In this document: positions 1 to 4,815 of the stretch, one piece after another
Layout of the letters: each line of letters starts with the position of its first letter
Numbering within the stretch: the stretch's first letter is position 1
NCBI GenBank assembly: GCA_016205995.1
Contig: JACQSJ010000020.1
Coordinates: forward strand, 1 to 13,618
Reading direction: 5' to 3'
DNA length: 13,618 nt
Source of the DNA: Candidatus Uhrbacteria bacterium
GTDB lineage: Bacteria; Patescibacteriota; Patescibacteriia; UBA9934; GWF2-40-263
Position numbers and translations under genes: made by a program
The notes under the pieces: model-generated
What the model saw: only the letters and a program-made list of their open reading frames with translations
Databases searched by the model: none
What the model was told of the DNA's origin: nothing

Positions 1-38
1 ACAATCTCGACCTCGCAGGTGAGACTTGGGCCAAGTAA
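1..38 (+). CDS. C-terminal tail of an upstream gene (partial)
   Basis: One forward frame is open from the window edge and ends with TAA at 36-38, reading NLDLAGETWAK. The next feature downstream is a strong terminator at 90-113, as expected behind the last gene of a unit. Only eleven residues are visible, so no family can be assigned. A second forward frame stays open to a TGA at 67-69, but its low-complexity Ser/Arg content looks less like protein. The choice between them is an inference. Confidence 0.3.
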   Translation, partial: NLDLAGETWAK

Positions 39-80
39 CACTCTCCGATTCTCCTCACGCCCTGCGTGAAGAAATCAGGG

Positions 81-119
81 AAAACCAAACCCGCGGGTTC
101 GCCCGCGGGTTTTGGTTTG
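81..119 (+). terminator. Rho-independent terminator, copy 1 of a duplicated hairpin
   Basis: Arms CCCGCGGG at 90-97 and 102-109 close a TTCG loop and are followed by TTTT at 110-113. Flanking AAAACC/GGTTT bases extend the stem with a one-base bulge, so it could also work on the minus strand. It would end the upstream transcript before the 37-aa gene. The 31 nt at 89-119 recur exactly at 728-758. A weaker hairpin (TCACGC-CCT-GCGTGA, 55-69) lies just before it. Confidence 0.8.
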
Positions 120-129
120 AAAGAGAGTG

Positions 130-138
130 TGGTATGGT
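130..138 (+). promoter_or_regulatory. Putative extended -10 promoter of the DUF4258/DUF2283 cassette
   Basis: TG-G-TATGGT matches the extended -10 layout and ends 8 nt before the ATG at 147. Transcription would therefore start at or next to the start codon, and no Shine-Dalgarno sequence is present. No convincing -35 is seen at the right spacing. The same arrangement recurs in front of 777 and 6918. Promoter activity is inferred from sequence alone. Confidence 0.35.
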
Positions 139-146
139 GTGCGTGC

Positions 147-260
147 ATGGACAAGCAACAAGTAACTACAAATGAGATCATTTTAAGGAAGCTTGTTCTT
201 CTCTTGAAAGAGAAAGGAGTCTTCAATCAAGAGGATGTCTATGAAATTTTAGGCGAGTAA
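147..260 (+). CDS. 37-aa microprotein heading the DUF4258/DUF2283 cassette
   Basis: This short ORF encodes a charged, mostly helical-looking protein (MDKQQVTTNEIILRKLVLLL...). I chose the ATG at 147 because the longer in-frame start at 66 would translate straight through the terminator hairpin, giving an implausible N-terminus. The stop lies 6 nt before the DUF4258 start, and the AAGGA overlapping its end serves as that gene's ribosome site, which suggests translational coupling. I recognise no domain. By position it could be a small regulator or partner of the two proteins that follow. It may also be a spurious ORF, but its compact spacing and sensible composition favour a real gene. Confidence 0.5.
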   Translation: MDKQQVTTNEIILRKLVLLLKEKGVFNQEDVYEILGE

Positions 261-266
261 GGACGT

Positions 267-482
267 ATGGGGGTACGATTCACGAGACACGCGAAGAATC
301 GGATGCGGTGGAGGGAGATTACAAAGATGGAGGTTGAGTCGACCTTGGCGCGTCCCGACTCCGTTGAGCGTCTTAGCTCGGACAAAGCAAATTATTTCAA
401 GATCATAAACGCTCGGCGGATTCGTGTCACGGCGATCCAAGAAGAACGACAGTTTGTGGTGATTTCCGCTGTTGTCAAATAA
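267..482 (+). CDS. DUF4258 family protein (candidate toxin-like partner)
   Basis: The 71-aa product begins with the family hallmark FTRHAKNRMRWREIT, followed by a helix (EVESTLARPDSVE) and a C-terminal strand pair ending RVTAIQEERQFVVISAVVK. This is the usual order and length for DUF4258, a small fold often compared with BrnT/RelE-type ribonuclease toxins. No activity can be asserted from the sequence. AAGGA at 259-263 sits only 3 nt before the ATG. The stop is 5 nt before the DUF2283 gene, so the two are cotranscribed. The DUF4258-DUF2283 pairing is a recurrent arrangement, which suggests the proteins act together, possibly as a toxin-antitoxin-like pair. The family call is firm and the role is inferred. 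Confidence 0.8.
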   Translation: MGVRFTRHAKNRMRWREITKMEVESTLARPDSVERLSSDKANYFKIINARRIRVTAIQEERQFVVISAVVK

Positions 483-487
483 CCATT

Positions 488-715
488 ATGAAGATCGAAT
501 ACGACAGAGAAGCAGATGCGCTGTATGTGCATCTCACAGAGAAACCGAAACGGGTTGCGAAAAGCCGTGAGGTTGAAGATGGGATCATTTTGGATCTTGA
601 CGCCAAACGAAAATTGTTAGGCATTGAAGTGTTGGATGTATCCAAACGCTTTAAGGAGGCAAATGCATTTGAATTTGCTGTCACGCAGCTGGAAAAACAT
701 CGGTCGATTGTTTAA
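488..715 (+). CDS. DUF2283 family protein
   Basis: The 75-aa product starts MKIEYDREADALYVHL, continues with EVEDGIILDLDAKRKLLGIEVLD and ends in a basic helix. This is the characteristic beta-rich DUF2283 pattern of an alternating strand, a D-ADALY turn, and a 'GIILDLD...LLGIEVLD' hairpin. The length is normal for the family. Its biochemical role is not known to me. It follows DUF4258 by 5 nt and ends 13 nt before a strong terminator, so it is the last gene of the cassette. As the second gene it is the natural candidate for a neutralising or regulatory partner of DUF4258, which is inference only. Confidence 0.85.
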   Translation: MKIEYDREADALYVHLTEKPKRVAKSREVEDGIILDLDAKRKLLGIEVLDVSKRFKEANAFEFAVTQLEKHRSIV

Positions 716-727
716 GTGAGAAGAAAG

Positions 728-758
728 ACCCGCGGGTTCGCCCGCGGGTTTTGGTTTG
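728..758 (+). terminator. Rho-independent terminator, copy 2 of the duplicated hairpin
   Basis: CCCGCGGG arms at 729-736 and 741-748 enclose TTCG, then TTTT at 749-752. It ends the DUF4258/DUF2283 unit. All 31 nt equal positions 89-119, so the cassette is framed by direct repeats 639 nt apart. Confidence 0.85.
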
Positions 759-767
759 TGGTAACAT
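759..767 (+). promoter_or_regulatory. Putative extended -10 promoter of the Asp-box protein gene
   Basis: TG-G-TAACAT begins right behind the terminator and ends 9 nt before the ATG at 777. The predicted transcription start lies within about 3 nt of the start codon and no Shine-Dalgarno sequence is visible, so the mRNA would be leaderless or nearly so. No clear -35 is seen. Confidence 0.35.
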
Positions 768-776
768 GAGACCAAT

Positions 777-2279
777 ATGACCTATAAGACCTATAGGACT
801 TATCCCTTGCGATTTGTCCTGCGCGGCCTCTTAGCCCTCTTAGCTCTCTTAGCCCTACCCACACACGCCTCCACCACCTGGTCCGTCCAAGATCACGGCA
901 CGATGCAGAGCCTTCGAGGGATTGTGGGAAGCGATACGGTGCTCATTGCGGTAGGGAACTCGGGCAACATCATGCGTTCCACCGACGACGGGGAAACATG
1001 GGCGCTTGTTTCGAGTCCATCCACCGTTTGGTGGCACGATGTGAGCGTTGCAGCAAACGGCGACCTGTATGCCGTTGGAGACTCGGGGACGTATGCGACG
1101 TCTGACAACGATGGAGCCACCTGGTCTCCAGCCTCCTTGGGTGCTTCAAATACGTTTTACGATATCGACCGGACGTCGTCTTCCACCGGGTACGTCGTGG
1201 GCGCTGGCGGCACGGCTATCTATTACGCCAACGGTTCCTGGCATATCGGCGCGCCCAATGTGACCGAGACCTTGTACGCCGTCCAAGACAACGGCGACGG
1301 AACCGCGTGGATCGTAGGCGGAGCCGGGCGACTGCTGAAGGCATCAAGCAATGGGATCTCCTGGACGAATTTTGGGCGCATCGGGTCGGACAATTTATGG
1401 GGAGTGTATTTTGAAAGCGCCTCGACCGGTTGGATCGTGGGGGAAAACGGGACGTTCAAGAAGACAAGCGATGGGGGAGTGGGCTGGGTCGATGTCGACG
1501 TAACCGGACTGGGTATCCAGCATCTCTACGACATCAAAGCACTGGGGAACCGCCTGGTTGTCGCGGGCGATAAAATTGTTCTCATTTCAGAAGACGGAGG
1601 AGACACCTGGACCGCACACGATTTTGTCGACGAGAACATCACCTTCTTTGCCGCCTATCTCCGCGACGCGCAGGACTTATGGGTCGCGGGCACGGACTAT
1701 GATGTGTACTCGTCAGTGTATAACTACGAAGTGATCGAGGAAGTTGTGGAGGAAGAGCCATCCGCCGCGGAATCGGTAGACCCAGGCTTTAGCCTGGGCG
1801 AGTCTGCAGAAGCCGAGCCGGGGAATCTCGTGAAGCTCGCCTGCGTCGGTGAAACGGATGTGAACAATCCCTGTCGCGCGGTCTACTACTACGCCACCGA
1901 TGGCAAGCGCCACGCGTTCCCCAACGAGAAAGTTTTTTTCACTTGGTTTGACGACTTCGACGACGTGATCGAGGTGAGTGCGGATTTCCTCTCAGACCTC
2001 TCGTTGGGCGGGAACGTGACGTACCATCCTGGCACGCGCATGGTGAAATTCCAGAGCGTGAGGACGGTGTATGCGGTTGAGGCCAAAGGCGTGTTGCGTG
2101 CGATCTCGAGCGAGGCGGTCGCAAGCGAACTCTACGGCATAGACTGGAACCAACAGATTGACGACATCTCCGATGCCTTCTACGGGAACTACGACTTCGG
2201 CGAGATGATCGACTCCGCGGACGATTATGACAAAGACGAGGTCGAAGACTCCGTCGACAGCCTGGATGACAATTTCTGA
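777..2279 (+). CDS. Secreted Asp-box (BNR) repeat protein with a C-terminal domain of unknown function
   Basis: The 500-aa product is predicted to be exported: basic N-terminus, LLALLALLAL hydrophobic core (about 18-27) and a likely cut after THA (about residue 31). Five Asp-box motifs (SxDxGxTW type) lie near 68-75, 109-116, 190-196, 231-237 and 271-278, the pattern of BNR/Ycf48-like beta-propellers. A Glu-rich linker (318-348) joins it to a compact domain (about 352-478) with the marks GKRHAFPNEKVFFTWF, GGNVTYHPGTRMVKF and a Cys pair (356, 366). I recall this domain from Patescibacteria, with unknown function. The tail is very acidic. It precedes two secreted proteases and likely acts outside the membrane. 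The first codons and the hydrophobic core are each built of 9-nt tandem repeats. A downstream TTG start near codon 11 is possible. Confidence 0.8.
   Translation: MTYKTYRTYPLRFVLRGLLALLALLALPTHASTTWSVQDHGTMQSLRGIVGSDTVLIAVGNSGNIMRSTDDGETWALVSSPSTVWWHDVSVAANGDLYAVGDSGTYATSDNDGATWSPASLGASNTFYDIDRTSSSTGYVVGAGGTAIYYANGSWHIGAPNVTETLYAVQDNGDGTAWIVGGAGRLLKASSNGISWTNFGRIGSDNLWGVYFESASTGWIVGENGTFKKTSDGGVGWVDVDVTGLGIQHLYDIKALGNRLVVAGDKIVLISEDGGDTWTAHDFVDENITFFAAYLRDAQDLWVAGTDYDVYSSVYNYEVIEEVVEEEPSAAESVDPGFSLGESAEAEPGNLVKLACVGETDVNNPCRAVYYYATDGKRHAFPNEKVFFTWFDDFDDVIEVSADFLSDLSLGGNVTYHPGTRMVKFQSVRTVYAVEAKGVLRAISSEAVASELYGIDWNQQIDDISDAFYGNYDFGEMIDSADDYDKDEVEDSVDSLDDNF
779..805 (+). repeat. 9-nt tandem repeat (GACCTATAA type) overlapping a start codon
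   Basis: Three diverging 9-nt units, GACCTATAA, GACCTATAG and GACTTATCC, follow the ATG at 777 and encode TYK-TYR-TYP. The 16-nt stretch at 779-794 occurs identically at 7944-7959, at the start of the DPM-like glycosyltransferase gene. Confidence 0.7.
831..857 (+). repeat. 9-nt tandem repeat forming the signal-peptide core
   Basis: TTAGCCCTC, TTAGCTCTC and TTAGCCCTA are three consecutive units with two substitutions. They encode the LALLALLAL hydrophobic core of the Asp-box protein's signal peptide. Confidence 0.65.
1778..1805 (+). repeat. Palindrome inside the Asp-box protein's acidic linker
   Basis: CCCAGGCT (1781-1788) and AGCCTGGG (1791-1798) form an 8-bp stem with a 2-nt gap. Flanking AGA/TCT may extend it with a bulge. 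It is translated as part of DPGFSLGES in a disordered linker. The CAGGCTTTAGCCTG core resembles REP-type palindromes, and mobility is only a suggestion. Confidence 0.4.
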
Positions 2280-2285
2280 TAGAAT
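2277..2285 (+). promoter_or_regulatory. Putative extended -10 promoter of protease 1
   Basis: TG-A-TAGAAT overlaps the TGA stop of the preceding gene. A start point about 7 nt downstream falls near 2292-2293, at the 5' edge of the hairpin at 2293-2315 and at the ATG of a three-codon ORF (ATG CCG CAG TAA, 2293-2304). TCGACA at 2254-2259 is a weak -35 with a too-long 20-nt spacer. Confidence 0.4.
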
Positions 2286-2292
2286 CGTTACA

Positions 2293-2321
2293 ATGCCGCA
2301 GTAAATATGCGGCATTTTTTT
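2293..2321 (+). terminator. Terminator hairpin that contains the protease 1 start codon
   Basis: ATGCCGCA (2293-2300) pairs with TGCGGCAT (2308-2315) around a 7-nt loop, followed by seven T from 2315 to 2321. This has every mark of a rho-independent terminator for the Asp-box gene, whose stop is at 2277-2279. The protease start codon (2307-2309) begins at the last loop base, and the 3' arm plus T-tract encode its first residues, MRHFF. Confidence 0.75.
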
Positions 2322-4322
2322 ATTGCTGCCCTCATAGTGTTTGCGGCCTTTCCTGCCTCTGCGCGGGATGTAACGGATCGGTTCCGCTCCGAGCTTTGGT
2401 ATCTGGACCAGATCTCGGCGCCCGCGGCTTGGGAGATCGAGACGGGGTCTGAGGAGACCATCGTGGCCGTGCTCGATGCGGGGTTTGATTTGGATCATGA
2501 AGATCTCGCCGGCCAGTACTGGAAGAATGAGGATGAGCGTGCCAACGACGGAACAGACGACGACCGCAACGGTTACGAGGACGATGTCGCGGGATGGGAT
2601 TTCGTCGATGGTGACTCGGATCCATCACCCGACATTGCCGAGGGCGTCAGCGATACCGTTGCCTCCCATGGCACAGTCATCGCGGGCATCATCGGTGCCA
2701 CAGCGAACAACGGATTGGGGATCGCCGGGATCAACTGGGACGTGAGCATTATGCCCCTGCGCGTCTTAAACGAGTTCGGGGCAGGGTCGACAACGGATGT
2801 CCGTCGAGCGATCGTGTATGCAGTGGAGAACGGGGCGGACGTCGTCAACCTGAGTTTTACCTTTACGCAAACAGATGAGCGTCTGCGCGAGACGATCGAG
2901 TGGGCCTATGACCAGGGCGTCGTGGTTGTTGCGGCGATTGGCAACGGGAACGTCGACACAGACACCCAGCCGATCTACCCCGCGTGCTTCGATGCGGAGA
3001 TCGGGAAGAACGTCGTCATCGGCGTGGCAGCGACCGACCAAGAGGACCAGAAAGCCAGTTTTTCCAATTTCGGCACGCGCTGTACAGACCTAGCGGCCCC
3101 TGGGGTCGACATCTTTGCGAGCGCCTATCACGAGGCGGAACGACTCGCCTTCGTGACTGCTTACGCCTCCCCATGGGAAGGGACCTCGATCGCGGCCCCG
3201 ATGGTTTCAGGAGCAGCCGCCTTGTTGCGATCCAGATACCCTAGCCTCACTCCCGATCACGTACGCAATGCGCTGAAGCTCTCCGTGGATCCCGTGGCGG
3301 AAACATCCCTCGACGCCCGCAAACGGTTGGGCGCTGGCCGGCTTAACGTGGCGCGTGCGCTTGAGTACGCCGCTACGTTTGCGGGAACCAGCTCCGGCGC
3401 CACGGACCGGTCTGTCCTTGAACCGTCCGAGTCGTTTGTCGTCGCGCAACATCGCGGAGCAGAACCAACCGTTGTGCGCGTGAATGGTCGTGGGGAGATC
3501 CTCGCGCAGTTCGATGCCTATGACCCAGCGTTCCGTGGGGGAGTGAGATTGGCCGTGGGTGATGTCGACGGCGATGGAGTCGAGGAGATTGTCACGGGCG
3601 CAGGCCCTGGAGGCGGGCCACAGGTACGAGTTTTTGACTTAGAGGGAAATGTTAAGGGACAGTTTTTTGCCTTTGACGAAGGCAACCGGCATGGCATTTT
3701 TGTCGCAGTCGGGGATGTGAACGCCGATGGGGTGGACGAGATCCTTGTAACCTCGGACAGCGGTGGCACGGGTCAGGTGCGCATCTTCAACCGATATGGG
3801 TACTTGAAGGGCGCGTTTTTCCCCGTGGGCCGGACCACCTCTCCCGTGCGGCTTGCGATCGGGAACGTGGACGCCAGCCTCGAGCTCGAGGTAATTTCGG
3901 TTCTGGCATCTGGCGGAGACGGAACCGTGTTCATCCACGACGGGACGGGACGATACGAGGGATCCTTTACGGCCTTTGGGGGAACGGCATCGGGTTTACA
4001 CGTCGAGAGCGTGGACCTTGACGGAGACGGTGGGGACGAGATCGTCGTCGCCTCTGCTGCTGGGCGCGCTCCACAAGTGTCGGCATACACAAAAACAGGA
4101 GGGCTGGTGAAATCGTTTTTTGCCTTCCCACCTGAGTATCATGGTGGGGTCGAGCTGGCCGCCGGGGACATTGACTCTAACGGTTTACCCGAGCTCTATG
4201 TGAGCCCTTCTGGCGGAGGTGGGCCGCAGGTTCGTATTTTTAACAACCAAGGGGAGCTGATCGGCGGGTTTTTTGCTTTCGACGCAGCGAATCGTTCTGG
4301 AGCTGCTGTGGCGATTTATTAA
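2307..4322 (+). CDS. Secreted subtilisin-like serine protease (S8) with C-terminal calcium-loop propeller, paralog 1
   Basis: The 671-aa product has a signal peptide (MRHFFIAALIVFAAFPASA). The S8 domain (about 25-355) carries a complete catalytic set: Asp57 (AVLDAG), His121 (SHGTVIAG), Asn213 for the oxyanion hole and Ser294 (GTSIAAPM). An acidic insert near 81-103 resembles a calcium site. Cys227 and Cys259 are conserved in the paralog and may form a disulfide. Residues about 375-671 hold repeats around GDVDGDGVEEIVTG...GGGPQVRVF, FG-GAP/VCBS-like blades of about 50 residues, probably closing as a six-bladed propeller from both ends. Some blades have degenerate loops (GNVDASLE). There is no sorting motif or membrane anchor, so it is probably released or bound through the propeller. 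The start is set by the signal peptide; the ATG lies inside a terminator hairpin. Confidence 0.9.
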   Translation: MRHFFIAALIVFAAFPASARDVTDRFRSELWYLDQISAPAAWEIETGSEETIVAVLDAGFDLDHEDLAGQYWKNEDERANDGTDDDRNGYEDDVAGWDFVDGDSDPSPDIAEGVSDTVASHGTVIAGIIGATANNGLGIAGINWDVSIMPLRVLNEFGAGSTTDVRRAIVYAVENGADVVNLSFTFTQTDERLRETIEWAYDQGVVVVAAIGNGNVDTDTQPIYPACFDAEIGKNVVIGVAATDQEDQKASFSNFGTRCTDLAAPGVDIFASAYHEAERLAFVTAYASPWEGTSIAAPMVSGAAALLRSRYPSLTPDHVRNALKLSVDPVAETSLDARKRLGAGRLNVARALEYAATFAGTSSGATDRSVLEPSESFVVAQHRGAEPTVVRVNGRGEILAQFDAYDPAFRGGVRLAVGDVDGDGVEEIVTGAGPGGGPQVRVFDLEGNVKGQFFAFDEGNRHGIFVAVGDVNADGVDEILVTSDSGGTGQVRIFNRYGYLKGAFFPVGRTTSPVRLAIGNVDASLELEVISVLASGGDGTVFIHDGTGRYEGSFTAFGGTASGLHVESVDLDGDGGDEIVVASAAGRAPQVSAYTKTGGLVKSFFAFPPEYHGGVELAAGDIDSNGLPELYVSPSGGGGPQVRIFNNQGELIGGFFAFDAANRSGAAVAIY

Positions 4323-4334
4323 CCGCCCTCTCCG

Positions 4335-4380
4335 ATCCGATCCTCCCCCTTTTTAAGGGGGAGCTAGAGGGGGTTACGAA
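4335..4380 (-). repeat. Palindromic repeat, left inverted copy flanking the DUF559 gene
   Basis: Core stem CTCCCCCTT (4343-4351) / AAGGGGGAG (4355-4363) with TTT loop, then CTAGAGGGG and GGTTACGAA at 4372-4380. Read on the minus strand it aligns without gaps to the copy at 4767-4805: 31 of 39 bases agree, and stem differences are compensatory. Outer bases ATCCGA (4335-4340) match TCGGAT at 4807-4812 in reverse complement. Confidence 0.85.
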
Positions 4381-4413
4381 TTGTACCGAGCGTGACGTCT
4401 CGAGCGTATCGTT

Positions 4414-4773
4414 ATGGATCGTGAGCTATTCAATCAAAGGGGTAAGAAGTCATTCAGGCAGAAATTGAGAAGTGACCAAACGGAGGCAGAGAAGCTCCTG
4501 TGGTTTCAGCTTCGTGACCGTCGACTCGATGGGTGGAAGTTTCGTCGACAACAAGGAGTTGGGCCATTCATCGTGGATTTCTATTGTCCAGAGGCCAAGC
4601 TCGTGGTCGAGTTGGATGGAGACTCACATTTCGAACCAGGAGCCCAGGATAAAGATGTCCACCGCGAAACCTTCCTCAACGACAATGGCCTGAGAGTGCT
4701 AAGATTCACCAACCTGGACGTCTACGACTCGATTGACTCTGTCGTCGACATCATTCGACAAAACCTTTCGTAA
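4414..4773 (+). CDS. DUF559 (Vsr-like, PD-(D/E)XK fold) endonuclease-domain protein
   Basis: The 119-aa product is a full-length DUF559 protein, a family related to very-short-patch repair and restriction nucleases. Visible marks are the N-terminal basic segment ending KLRSDQTEAEKLLW, the central GPFIVDFYCPE with Asp55, the core VVELDGDSH with Glu66, Asp68 and His72, and a C-terminal NGLRVLRFTNLDV strand. A nuclease active site is therefore plausible; the substrate is unknown. It has no clear Shine-Dalgarno sequence. Its TAA stop (4771-4773) is part of the right flanking repeat (CGTAACCACCCC), and a reverse-complement copy of that end lies 34 nt before the start. The gene is isolated in function from the proteases on either side, consistent with an inserted element. 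Confidence 0.88.
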   Translation: MDRELFNQRGKKSFRQKLRSDQTEAEKLLWFQLRDRRLDGWKFRRQQGVGPFIVDFYCPEAKLVVELDGDSHFEPGAQDKDVHRETFLNDNGLRVLRFTNLDVYDSIDSVVDIIRQNLS

Positions 4774-4812
4774 CCACCCCCAACCCCTCCTTAAAAAGGA
4801 GGGGGGTCGGAT
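4767..4812 (+). repeat. Palindromic repeat, right copy flanking the DUF559 gene
   Basis: TTCGTAACCACCCC, then stem CCCCTCCTT (4784-4792) / AAGGAGGGG (4796-4804), then GGTCGGAT. It supplies the DUF559 stop codon. The 38 nt from 4768 agree with the solo copy at 8620-8657 at 36 positions. Its AAGGAGG (4796-4802) is a consensus Shine-Dalgarno sequence 13 nt before the next start at 4816, but it lies in the stem. Confidence 0.85.
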
Positions 4813-4815
4813 TTT

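Larger units (their letters stand above)
4335..4812 (+). mobile_element. Candidate DUF559 element bounded by inverted palindromic repeats
   Basis: A ~478-nt unit consists of a left repeat (4335-4380), the DUF559 nuclease gene (4414-4773) and a right repeat (4767-4812) in inverted orientation, both ends 46 nt long. It sits between two paralogous protease genes, and a solo copy of the repeat lies at 8620-8662. The layout recalls REP/RAYT pairs, but with a PD-(D/E)XK-type nuclease in place of a tyrosine transposase. No target-site duplication is evident. Mobility is inferred. Confidence 0.5.

Noticed and set aside
66..146. Upstream in-frame start extending the 37-aa protein to 64 aa
   Set aside because: The added 27 residues are translated from the terminator hairpin and spacer. 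The ATG at 147 fits the -10 position and the protein's composition better.
728..758. CRISPR repeat (31-nt unit shared with 89-119)
   Set aside because: Only two copies 639 nt apart with genes between, no spacers and no cas genes; the unit is a terminator hairpin.
4335..4380. Left palindrome as a terminator of protease 1
   Set aside because: The stem is good but no T-tract follows on either strand, so it is better described as a repeat.
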